Source: DATLED01 sp046597375 (GTDB lineage Bacteria; Actinomycetota; Acidimicrobiia; Acidimicrobiales; CADCTF01). From it: a stretch of DNA of 8,682 bases. Position numbers and translations under genes: made by a program. Below the pieces are notes generated by a model, which was given only the letters and a program-made list of their open reading frames with translations, had not been told where the DNA came from and did not search any database. Positions 1 to 6,808 of this stretch are shown here, one piece after another (the stretch's first letter is position 1; each line of letters opens with the position of its first letter). The stretch lies in assembly GCA_046597375.1 (NCBI GenBank), contig JBKJKM010000003.1, forward strand, positions 1 to 8,682. Direction: 5' to 3'.

Positions 1-1
1 C

Positions 2-79
2 AACGGCGACCGACGATCGGCGCGTCGGGCGCGTCGGGCCGCGCTGGCGGGCACGTCGACCGGAGGAGACGTCCGATGA
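2..79 (+). CDS. C-terminal tail of a probable upstream gene (partial, unrecognised)
   Basis: This frame is open from the window edge for 25 codons and stops at TGA 77-79. The stop overlaps the ATG of the next gene as ATGA, an arrangement typical of translationally coupled genes in one operon. The visible tail is short, Arg/Ala-rich and basic, with an A-R-R repeat near the middle, and ends G-G-D-V-R. Such a tail would fit a cytoplasmic end after a membrane segment, but that is inference and no domain is visible. The other forward frames are also open here, so the assignment rests mainly on the ATGA overlap and could be wrong. Confidence 0.42.
   Translation, partial: NGDRRSARRARRAALAGTSTGGDVR
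20..37 (+). repeat. 9-bp tandem repeat, two copies
   Basis: GCGCGTCGG occurs twice back to back at 20-28 and 29-37. In the probable upstream reading frame it encodes A-R-R twice. It is a short in-frame duplication within a basic tail, with no other evident role. Confidence 0.6.
62..68 (+). promoter_or_regulatory. Strong Shine-Dalgarno for the secreted protein gene
   Basis: GGAGGAG lies seven bases before the ATG at 76. It is the only strong ribosome binding site in front of a gene start in this window. It fixes the start and, with the ATGA overlap, suggests translation from an upstream operon mRNA. Confidence 0.8.
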
Positions 80-1059
80 AGCGATCGTGGTTGGGTGCGC
101 TTGCGTTCGCGCTGGGCCTCGCCGTGGTGCCGGCGGCGGCCGGCGCCCAGGAGAATCCCGTGTCGATCAGCGCCGTCGGTTGGTGGACGGCCAACCCGGC
201 GTCCTCGGCGCCCGCCGGCGGTCTGGCCGTGTCGGCCGGCCCCAACGGCTCGGTCATCAGCCAAGGTGCCATCCGCTTCTCGGTCTCGACGACGTCGCTC
301 GAACGGGCGTCCCTCGTGCTGACGGAGGACGGTGGCGTGCAGGCGTCGGGGGCCGCCCTCCAGGTCTGCCCCACGCCGAACTCGTGGACGCCCGTCGAGA
401 AGGGTGAGGCGGCCAAGGCGCCTCGGCCGGAGTGCGACCGGGGCACGGCGGCGCTGACGCGCAGCGCCGAGGGCACCTGGACAGCCGACGTCCGCAGCCT
501 GCTGTCCGGCGGAGACGACGGCGCATCGGTGGCGCTCATGATCGTGCCCGCCGGTTCCGGCGCGGTGCCCATCGGGTTCGAGGTGCGCTTCCGACCGCCC
601 TCGGTGGACGCCGCCGGTGCGTCGACGTCGTCGACGACCACCACCTTCGCCGGCTCGAGCGATTCGCCGGCCTCGTCGTCTTCGCCTTCGACCTCCTCGT
701 CCTCGTCCTCGGACGAGGTGGCGTCAGACGCTTCCTCGTCGTCGTCGCCGTCGTTCTCGTCGTCGTCGCCGTCGTTCACGTCGGCATCGAGCCCGCTGCC
801 CTCGTTCGGGGCGCCGAACTCGTTCATCGACGGTGATGGCGCCGAGGTGGCGACGGCGCCGGCCGAGGCCACCGGCGTTCCCGCCGTCGACGACACCGCC
901 GCTGGTCCCGCGCCGATCCGTCGGGTGGCGACGCCGATCTCGTCCGACGGGGGATCGCGAACGGTGCAGGCGCTGTTCTTCGTGGTCGTGGCCACGGTGA
1001 TCGGGGTCGGGGTGGGCCTCGGCCACGCCCGGTTGCGGCCGGCCGGCGCCACCGCCTGA
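76..1059 (+). CDS. Secreted Ser-rich stalk protein with C-terminal membrane anchor (uncharacterised)
   Basis: The 327-aa protein appears exported and cell-surface anchored. Residues 1-24 form a Sec-type signal peptide: M-K-R start, hydrophobic core, probable cleavage after A-G-A before Q25. Residues 25-175 look like a compact beta-rich domain with two cysteines (C98, C120) that could form a disulfide. Spacing such as G-A-I-R-F-S-V (64-70), S-L-V-L (79-82), N-S-W-T (102-105) and T-A-D-V-R (136-140) loosely recalls DNRLRE/CBM-type surface domains; this is inference. A Ser/Thr/Pro-rich, low-complexity stalk spans about 183-240 and contains a perfect duplication. Residues 297-316 form a transmembrane helix followed by a short basic tail. 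No LPXTG sortase motif is seen. The start is chosen by the strong SD and signal peptide. It is probably co-transcribed with the upstream gene. The function is unknown. Confidence 0.85.
   Translation: MKRSWLGALAFALGLAVVPAAAGAQENPVSISAVGWWTANPASSAPAGGLAVSAGPNGSVISQGAIRFSVSTTSLERASLVLTEDGGVQASGAALQVCPTPNSWTPVEKGEAAKAPRPECDRGTAALTRSAEGTWTADVRSLLSGGDDGASVALMIVPAGSGAVPIGFEVRFRPPSVDAAGASTSSTTTTFAGSSDSPASSSSPSTSSSSSSDEVASDASSSSSPSFSSSSPSFTSASSPLPSFGAPNSFIDGDGAEVATAPAEATGVPAVDDTAAGPAPIRRVATPISSDGGSRTVQALFFVVVATVIGVGVGLGHARLRPAGATA
736..777 (+). repeat. Perfect 21-bp tandem duplication in the Ser-rich stalk
   Basis: Two identical 21-bp units lie head to tail at 736-756 and 757-777. Each unit is four TCG codons, then CCG, TCG and TTC, encoding S-S-S-S-P-S-F twice (residues 221-234). 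The repeat is in frame and identical at DNA level, as expected for a recent replication-slippage event that changes stalk length without breaking the gene. Confidence 0.9.
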
Positions 1060-1062
1060 TCA
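1057..1062. other. Back-to-back convergent stop codons (TGATCA)
   Basis: The TGA at 1057-1059 ends the + strand secreted protein gene. The reverse complement of 1060-1062 is the TGA ending the - strand gene. Together they form the palindrome TGATCA, leaving no intergenic base. Any terminator for either gene would have to lie inside the coding sequence of the other, so 3'-overlapping antisense transcripts are likely. Confidence 0.85.
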
Positions 1063-2214
1063 GCGGCCGAGGAACACCAGCCCGGTGCCGCCCGGCGTCT
1101 CCCGGAGTGCCCTGGCCGTCGCCACGACCTCGTCGATGCCGACGGTGCCGTAGACCCGGACGAATTTGCCGTCGGCCAGGGCCACCCGCACCTCGGGCCC
1201 CGTCCAGCTCACCAACAACTCGCCCGTTCCCAGCACCGTCCCCAAATCGACCTCGCGACCCTCGGGAAGCGCCTGGAAGGCGGTGTCCTGACTGAGTGTG
1301 GCGCCCCGATCGACGATGAGGACGTCGGCGCCCCGCTCGAAGACGTCGGCCGTACTGGCGATGGCCTGGCGCCGGGCGCTCTCGTCCTCGAGACCGGGTT
1401 GCGGAGGCACGACCGAGTACCGGCCCCGCAGGGCGAACCCGGGCGGGACGGCGTCGAGCACGAAGAACCGTCCGGGCGGTTCGCTGGCCGGATCGACGGC
1501 CAGGACCGACCCGCCACCCTGGGTCGCCGTCAGCGTCGGCTCCGCCGTGATGGCGGCCACCTCGGCGCGTTCCTCCACGGCGGTGGCGATCCGCTGGCGC
1601 GCCGGCTTGCCGCCGACGACCTGCCATTCCTCGAGGACCAGGCCATCGTCGCTGATGCAGACGTCGGTGTACTCCTGGGGGAGCGCGGCCGAGATGGTGC
1701 TGGCGCTCACCGACGAGAGGCCCCGGTGCACCTGGCACAGCCGATCGAGCACCCGCCGCTGCTCGCGCCGCTCCAGCAGCCCCTCCTCTACGGCCCGGCC
1801 GACAACCAGGGCCGGCCGGGGGTCGACGGCGGCCGGCGGAGGGCTGAGCACGCTGACCGCACCCTTCGACGGCTTCACCTGGAGGCGGGTGAAGTCGGTG
1901 ACCGTTACCTCCGTCGGCGCCGAACGTCGACTGCGGTAGGGCCGCACAACGGCGATCGTCTCGGTGGTGTCGGCCAGGCCCGGCAAGCGCAGGGCATAGG
2001 TCACCGTGTAGGCGTCACCCCCGTCGCCGATCGCCAGAGGGTCTCCCGCGACCTCCTCGCTGCCGCGGCGCTCGAGGCGGGTTGCGGCGCTCCCGGGCGG
2101 TTTCCCGCCGTCGTCGCCACCCTGGATGGCCGTCCAGACGGCGAGGCCGATCATGCCGCCCGCGAGCACCACGACCGGTAGGGCGATGCGGGGCGACGAT
2201 CGGGAGCGGCGCAC
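1060..2214 (-). CDS. N-terminally anchored membrane protein, uncharacterised (possible DUF4367/RseB-like C-terminal part)
   Basis: From GTG 2214 the product is 384 aa. After a short basic N-terminus (R-R-S-R), a single hydrophobic segment at about residues 10-30 should anchor it, with the remainder outside the cytoplasm. Residues 31-55 are a polar, Gly-rich linker. The main domain follows, with only two cysteines (C160, C186), a possible disulfide pair. The last 90 residues alternate beta-type stretches (V-L-I-V-D, E-L-L-V-S-W, V-R-V-A-L) and end R-V-Y-G-T-V-G-I-D-E-V-V followed by a helix. That pattern resembles the C-terminal 'G...eell.iA.sL' element of DUF4367/RseB-like proteins; this is inference. 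The frame remains open upstream, but GTG 2214 is preferred because it precedes the hydrophobic segment, follows a GACAAT hexamer at leaderless spacing and avoids overlap with lhr. No catalytic motif is seen. Confidence 0.8.
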   Translation of the reverse strand: MRRSRSSPRIALPVVVLAGGMIGLAVWTAIQGGDDGGKPPGSAATRLERRGSEEVAGDPLAIGDGGDAYTVTYALRLPGLADTTETIAVVRPYRSRRSAPTEVTVTDFTRLQVKPSKGAVSVLSPPPAAVDPRPALVVGRAVEEGLLERREQRRVLDRLCQVHRGLSSVSASTISAALPQEYTDVCISDDGLVLEEWQVVGGKPARQRIATAVEERAEVAAITAEPTLTATQGGGSVLAVDPASEPPGRFFVLDAVPPGFALRGRYSVVPPQPGLEDESARRQAIASTADVFERGADVLIVDRGATLSQDTAFQALPEGREVDLGTVLGTGELLVSWTGPEVRVALADGKFVRVYGTVGIDEVVATARALRETPGGTGLVFLGR

Positions 2215-2220
2215 GTCCGC

Positions 2221-2226
2221 ATTGTC
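2221..2226 (-). promoter_or_regulatory. Probable -10 element, leaderless start of the membrane protein gene
   Basis: Read on the - strand, the sequence is TGG-GACAAT, then six bases, then GTG (2214-2212). GACAAT fits NANNNT, and the TG one base upstream gives an extended -10. The spacing places transcription start at or next to the G of the start codon. No convincing SD or -35 box is visible. Confidence 0.5.
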
Positions 2227-2238
2227 CCACCCCCGACG

Positions 2239-2244
2239 TACGCT
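2239..2244 (+). promoter_or_regulatory. Probable -10 element, leaderless start of lhr
   Basis: TACGCT (a TANNNT match) is followed by exactly six bases and the GTG start of lhr at 2251. No Shine-Dalgarno precedes the GTG. This geometry is that of leaderless actinobacterial promoters, with the transcript beginning at the start codon. No clear -35 box is visible in the short divergent gap. Confidence 0.55.
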
Positions 2245-2250
2245 CCGAGT

Positions 2251-5200
2251 GTGGCGGTGCTCGATCGTTTCTCCGAGGCAGCGCGCCACTGGTTCTCCTC
2301 GTCGTTCGCCGCGCCCACCCCCGCCCAGGAGCAGGGCTGGGAGGCGATCAGCCGCGGCGAGCACACGCTGATCCTGGCGCCAACCGGGTCGGGCAAGACC
2401 CTCGCCGCCTTCTTCTGGGCCCTCGACCGGCTCTCGGTGCAACCGACGCCGACCGAGGAGAAGCAGCGCTGCAAGGTGCTCTACGTCTCGCCTCTCAAGG
2501 CGCTCACCTACGACGTCGAGCGCAACCTGCGGGCCCCGTTGACGGGCATGGGCGCCTTCGGCGTTCGCGTCGGCACCCGTACCGGCGACACGACGGAGAA
2601 GGAGCGGCGCGACATCGCCCGCCATCCGCCCGACATTCTCGTCACCACCCCCGAGTCGTTGTACCTCATGCTCACGTCACAGGCGCGCGAAGTGCTGGCG
2701 TCGGTGGAGCACGTGATCCTCGACGAGATCCACGTGATGGCGGCCACCAAGCGGGGTGCGCACCTCGCCCTGTCCCTCGAACGCCTCGACCGGCTCTGCG
2801 CCGAGGCGGGCAACGACGCGCCACAACGCATCGGCCTGTCGGCGACGCAACGTCCGCTCGAAGAGGTGGCCCGCTACCTCGGCGGTCGCGACAAGACGGT
2901 GACGATCGTCGACACCGGCATCCGCAAGGAGCTCGACCTCGAGGTCATCGTGCCCGTCGAAGACATGGGCCAGCTCGGCAAGCGGGCCGAGCCGGGCACG
3001 GAGGATTTCGTGCTGAGCGGCCCGGCCGCCGGCGACCCCGAGGTGCGCTCGTCGATCTGGCCGTCGATCCACCCGGTGCTGTTGTCGCTGATCCGAGAGC
3101 ACACGTCGACCTTGATCTTCGTGAACTCCCGCCGCCTGGCCGAGCGGCTGGCCCTGCGACTCAACGAGCTCAACCGGGAGGAGAGCGGACGAGAAGACAC
3201 GCCCGACCTCGTCCGCTCCCATCACGGCTCGATCGCCCGTGAGCAACGCCTGGAGATCGAGGACGCGCTGAAGGCCGGGAAGTTGCCGGCGCTGGTGGCG
3301 ACCTCGTCGCTCGAGCTCGGCATCGACATGGGGGCCATCGACCTCGTGGTGCAGGTGGAGGCGCCGACGTCGATCGCGTCGGGTCTGCAACGCATCGGTC
3401 GAGCCGGCCACCAAGTCGGCGAGCCATCGAAGGGCAAGATCTTCCCGAAGTTCCGCGGCGACCTGGTGGTGGCGGCCGTCGCCGCCCAACGCATGCAGCA
3501 TGGGCTCATCGAGGAGACCCGCATGCCGCGCAACCCCCTCGACATCCTGGCCCAGCAGATCGTCGCCATGGTGGCCATGGACGACTGGGCCGTCGACGAC
3601 GTCTACGCCTGCGTCACCACGGCGGCCAACTTCACCGACCTGTCGCGTGACGCCCTCGAGGGCGTGCTCGACATGTTGTCGGGGCGTTACCCGTCCGACG
3701 AATTCGCCGAACTGCGGCCCCGCGTGGTGTGGGACCGTCTGGCCGGCACCCTCACGGCCCGGCCGGGTTCGCGCATGCTGGCCGTCACCAGCGGCGGCAC
3801 CATTCCCGACCGAGGGCTCTACGGCGTCTTCACCCCGGAGGGGTCGCGGGTCGGCGAGTTCGACGAGGAGATGGTCTACGAGAGTCGGGTGGGGGAGAAC
3901 ATCCTCCTCGGGGCCACCACTTGGCGCATCCAGGACATCACCCGCGACCGGGTCGTCGTGACGCCGGCGCCGGGCGAGCCAGGAAAGATCCCGTTCTGGA
4001 AGGGCGACGCCATCGGCCGCCCCTACGAGCTCGGCCGAGCCCTCGGCGAGTTCCTGCGAGAGTTCGATTCCTGGACCAACGAGCGACTGCGGGAGGAGTG
4101 CGGTCTCGACGACCTCGCCATCGTCAACCTGCGGGCCTACCTCGAGGAGGAGCGGGAGGCGACGGGCGGGGTGCTGCCCACCGACCGACAGATCGTGATC
4201 GAGCGCTTCCGCGACGAGCTCGGCGACTGGCGTATCTGCGTGCTCTCGCCCTTTGGCGCCCGGGTGCACGCGCCGTGGGCGCTGGCCCTCGAGATGCGGG
4301 TGAAGGATCGGCTCGGCCTCGAGGTGCAGGCCATCTGGGACGACGACGGCATCGTGGTGCGCCTGCCCGAGGCCGACGAGTCGCCGCCGGCCGAGGCCGT
4401 CATCCTCGACCCCGACGAGGTCGAGGATCTGGTCGTGGAGGCCGTCGGCCAGTCGGCGCTGTTCGCGTCGCGCTTCCGCGAGAACGCGGCGCGCGCCCTG
4501 TTGTTGCCACGCCGCCGTCCGGGGTCGCGCACGCCGCTGTGGGTCATGCGCCAGAAGGCGGCCGACCTGTTGGCGGTGGCGTCGCGCTACGGCTCGTTCC
4601 CGATCCTGCTCGAGACCTATCGCGAATGCCTCCGCGACGTCTTCGACCTCCCGGCCCTGCACCAGCTCATGAGCGACATCGCGTCGCGCAAGGTGCGGGT
4701 GGTGTCGGTGGAGACGACATCGCCGTCGCCGTTCGCCTCGTCGCTGGCCTTTCGCTACGTCAGCAACTTCATGTACGAGGGCGATGCGCCGGTCGCCGAA
4801 CGCCGTGCGCAGGCCCTCACCCTCGATCGCCACATGCTGGCCGAGTTGTTGGGGGCCGACGAACTGCGCGAGCTGCTCGACGCGTCCGTCCTCGACCAGC
4901 TCGAAGGTGAGCTGCAGGCCGTCGACGAACGGCGGTGGGCCCGCACCGTCGACGCCGCCTCCGATCTCCTGCGCCGCCTCGGCGATCTGTCGGTCGAGGA
5001 ACTGCGGGCCCGTTGCGTCGACGACTTCAGCGGCCCGCTCGTGCGCGAGCGGCGGGCCCTGGTGGTGCGGATCGCCGGCGAGGAACGGCTCATCGCCGCT
5101 GAGGATGCGGGCCGCTATCGCGACGGCCTCGGCGTGTCGATCCCCGGCGGCGTACCCGAGGTCTTCCTCGAGCCCGTGCCGGATGCGCTCGAGCAACTGG

Positions 5201-6675
5201 TGCGGCGGTGGGCCCGCACCCACGGCCCGTTCGTCACCTCGCAGCCGGCGGTTCGCCTTGGCGTGGCCGAGGAGCGGGTGGTCGAGGTGCTGGTCGTCCT
5301 GGAGGGTCGGGAGACGGTTGTTCGGGGCGCGTTCCGGCCCGAGGGGACCGAACGCGAGTGGTGCGACAACGAAGTGCTGCGCATGTTGCGCCAGCGCTCT
5401 CTCGCCGCCCTGCGCCGAGAGGTCGAGCCCGTCGAGACCGAGGTGCTCGGCCGCTTCCTTCCGGCCTGGCACGGCGTCGGCGTCGACGCTCGTGGCATCG
5501 ACCGGCTCTATGAGGTGATCACCCAGCTGCAGGGAGTGCCCGTGCCGGCGAGCGTGCTCGAACGCGACGTCCTGTCGGCTCGCGTGCGCGACTACTCACC
5601 GCGCCTGCTCGACGAGCTCTGCGCCGCCGGCGAGGTCGTCTGGGTCGGCGGGGGGCCGATCGGCCGCGACGACGGCCGCGTGCTGCTCTACGTACGGGGT
5701 TCGCTGCTGGCCCGCTCGGCGCCGATCGTGCCGATGGACGATCGGCCCGCCGGTCAAGAGCACGAGCGGCTGCGAGGCGTGCTCGCCGGAGGCGGCGCCC
5801 GGTTCTTCCGCGACCTCGGCGTGCCCGGCGACGACCGCACCACGCTCGACGCGCTCTGGGACCTGGTGTGGGCGGGCGAGGTGACCAACGATGCCTTCGC
5901 CCCCGTGCGGGCGCTGTCGGCCAAGAAGCGCACGTCCGGCACCGGTCGTCGCGGCGGCGCCGGCGCTCGGGGTCGGCCGCGACTCGGCACGCTGACGGCC
6001 CTCGGCCCTCCGACCGCCCAGGGTCGGTGGTCCCTGGTCGACCGCAGCCCCGACCTCGAGAAGACCCTGACCGCGCACGCGCTGGCGGCGTCGCTCCTCG
6101 AGCGCCATGGCGTGTTGACGCGTGAGGCGGTGCGGGGCGAGGGCATCGCCGGCGGCTACGCGTCCGTCTACCCCGTGTTGCGGGCCATGGAAGACGCCGG
6201 TCGCATCCGCCGCGGCTACTTCGTCACCGGCCTCGGCGGTGCCCAGTTCGCCCTGCCCGGTGCCGTCGACCGCCTCCGCCAATATCGCGATCTCGCCGCC
6301 GAACGGCTCGGCACCGGCCCGTCTGCCGTCGTGCTGGCCGCCACCGACCCAGCCAACCCGTTCGGGGTCGCTCTGCCGTGGCCCGAGGTGGTGGGCGACG
6401 TCGGTGGCCGCCCGGCACGCACGGCCGGTTCGTACGTCGTGATGCTCGACGGCTGCGGCTCGCTGTTCATCGAGCGACGCGTCCGGGGGCTGGTGGCGTT
6501 GCGTCCCTTCGACGGCACGTGGGAGGCCGACGCCATCGCCGCCGTGGAGCGCGACCTCCTCGTTCCCGGCCGCTACTCCCGCGTCGTGGTCGAGAAGGTC
6601 GACGTCGAGCTGCAGCGCTACCTCAAGGAAGCCGGCTTCATTCCCACCCCCAAAGGCTGGGCCCGGTATCGGTGA
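2251..6675 (+). CDS. lhr: Lhr-family ATP-dependent DNA helicase, full length
   Basis: This superfamily 2 helicase of 1,474 aa matches the usual length of long Lhr proteins (about 1,500 aa). Lhr is an ATP-driven 3'-5' single-strand DNA translocase that unwinds RNA:DNA hybrids and belongs to DNA repair. Visible motifs are the Q-like P-T-P-A-Q (22-26), Walker A A-P-T-G-S-G-K-T (43-50), Ia S-P-L-K-A-L (80-85), Ib T-P-E-S-L (133-137), DEIH box (158-161), S-A-T (197-199), IV around L-I-F-V-N-S-R (288-294), V S-L-E-L-G-I-D (353-359) and VI Q-R-I-G-R-A-G-H (380-387). The Lhr winged-helix region follows from about 420, then the DEAD-associated domain beginning near P-F-W-K-G-D (581-586). W583 and I518 may correspond to the DNA-contacting Trp and Ile known in mycobacterial Lhr. 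The C-terminal half (from about 850) is the Lhr-CTD, linked in E. coli to uracil-DNA glycosylase activity and resembling AlkZ. A basic Gly/Arg linker occupies about 1225-1246. The GTG start fits a leaderless promoter. No frameshift or missing motif was seen. Confidence 0.97.
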   Translation: MAVLDRFSEAARHWFSSSFAAPTPAQEQGWEAISRGEHTLILAPTGSGKTLAAFFWALDRLSVQPTPTEEKQRCKVLYVSPLKALTYDVERNLRAPLTGMGAFGVRVGTRTGDTTEKERRDIARHPPDILVTTPESLYLMLTSQAREVLASVEHVILDEIHVMAATKRGAHLALSLERLDRLCAEAGNDAPQRIGLSATQRPLEEVARYLGGRDKTVTIVDTGIRKELDLEVIVPVEDMGQLGKRAEPGTEDFVLSGPAAGDPEVRSSIWPSIHPVLLSLIREHTSTLIFVNSRRLAERLALRLNELNREESGREDTPDLVRSHHGSIAREQRLEIEDALKAGKLPALVATSSLELGIDMGAIDLVVQVEAPTSIASGLQRIGRAGHQVGEPSKGKIFPKFRGDLVVAAVAAQRMQHGLIEETRMPRNPLDILAQQIVAMVAMDDWAVDDVYACVTTAANFTDLSRDALEGVLDMLSGRYPSDEFAELRPRVVWDRLAGTLTARPGSRMLAVTSGGTIPDRGLYGVFTPEGSRVGEFDEEMVYESRVGENILLGATTWRIQDITRDRVVVTPAPGEPGKIPFWKGDAIGRPYELGRALGEFLREFDSWTNERLREECGLDDLAIVNLRAYLEEEREATGGVLPTDRQIVIERFRDELGDWRICVLSPFGARVHAPWALALEMRVKDRLGLEVQAIWDDDGIVVRLPEADESPPAEAVILDPDEVEDLVVEAVGQSALFASRFRENAARALLLPRRRPGSRTPLWVMRQKAADLLAVASRYGSFPILLETYRECLRDVFDLPALHQLMSDIASRKVRVVSVETTSPSPFASSLAFRYVSNFMYEGDAPVAERRAQALTLDRHMLAELLGADELRELLDASVLDQLEGELQAVDERRWARTVDAASDLLRRLGDLSVEELRARCVDDFSGPLVRERRALVVRIAGEERLIAAEDAGRYRDGLGVSIPGGVPEVFLEPVPDALEQLVRRWARTHGPFVTSQPAVRLGVAEERVVEVLVVLEGRETVVRGAFRPEGTEREWCDNEVLRMLRQRSLAALRREVEPVETEVLGRFLPAWHGVGVDARGIDRLYEVITQLQGVPVPASVLERDVLSARVRDYSPRLLDELCAAGEVVWVGGGPIGRDDGRVLLYVRGSLLARSAPIVPMDDRPAGQEHERLRGVLAGGGARFFRDLGVPGDDRTTLDALWDLVWAGEVTNDAFAPVRALSAKKRTSGTGRRGGAGARGRPRLGTLTALGPPTAQGRWSLVDRSPDLEKTLTAHALAASLLERHGVLTREAVRGEGIAGGYASVYPVLRAMEDAGRIRRGYFVTGLGGAQFALPGAVDRLRQYRDLAAERLGTGPSAVVLAATDPANPFGVALPWPEVVGDVGGRPARTAGSYVVMLDGCGSLFIERRVRGLVALRPFDGTWEADAIAAVERDLLVPGRYSRVVVEKVDVELQRYLKEAGFIPTPKGWARYR

Positions 6676-6683
6676 CGGCCCCG

Positions 6684-6696
6684 CCCCGCGTAGGGG
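6684..6696 (+). terminator. lhr: Possible GC hairpin terminator after lhr
   Basis: CCCC at 6684-6687 and GGGG at 6693-6696 flank a five-base loop, nine bases after the lhr stop. There is no T-tract behind it, so it is at best a U-less hairpin of the kind often proposed in high-GC actinobacteria. It could equally be chance in GC-rich DNA. Confidence 0.3.
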
Positions 6697-6713
6697 ATGG
6701 TCCTCGCAGGGGA

Positions 6714-6759
6714 TTTTGGAGACGTCAGTGGGCGGATCTGCCCCACCCACGTCTCAAAA
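6714..6759. repeat. Imperfect intergenic palindrome with TTTT/AAAA ends
   Basis: The outer arms GAGACGT (6719-6725) and ACGTCTC (6749-6755) pair perfectly. After a 2x2 internal mismatch, the inner arms GTGGG (6728-6732) and CCCAC (6742-6746) pair around a nine-base loop. TTTT (6714-6717) and AAAA (6756-6759) extend the stem past a bulged G6718. On either strand the hairpin is preceded by T's and followed by A's, opposite to an intrinsic terminator, which ends in a U-tract. It may be a regulatory-protein site, a structural 3' end, or one copy of a dispersed palindromic repeat. Confidence 0.65.
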
Positions 6760-6808
6760 GTCGCCGAAACCCCCGCCCGGGCGCGGCAGAGCGAGACCGA
6801 GAGTGCGG

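Larger units (their letters stand above)
6676..6808. other. Convergent intergenic region between lhr and the SCO6745-family gene
   Basis: The 133-bp gap separates two convergent stop codons. It holds a GC hairpin (6684-6696), the heptamer AGGGGAT twice (6692-6698 and 6708-6714), a large imperfect palindrome (6714-6759) and a 10-bp palindrome CGCCCGGGCG (6774-6783). No convincing small gene or RNA gene was found. The stretches GATTTT and CAAAAG make it visibly more AT-containing than its surroundings. Confidence 0.7.

Noticed and set aside
2215..2625. N-terminal extension of the - strand membrane protein up to 2625
   Set aside because: It would overlap the helicase Walker A region, is low-complexity and basic, and would bury the membrane anchor inside the protein. 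GTG 2214 with its -10 hexamer is the simpler start.
2677..5472. A 931-codon open frame on the - strand inside lhr, plus several other long antisense frames
   Set aside because: Stop codons are rare in this high-GC sequence. The frame lies wholly opposite a motif-complete helicase and is His/Arg/Gly-rich with no recognisable domain, typical of a shadow frame.
6714..6759. Calling the palindrome a bidirectional intrinsic terminator
   Set aside because: The A and T tracts are on the wrong sides: on each strand the stem is followed by A's, not a U-tract.
6676..6808. Small protein gene or ncRNA in the intergenic region
   Set aside because: Short frames here lack a supported start and run into antisense of the next gene; apart from the palindrome no defined RNA fold is visible.
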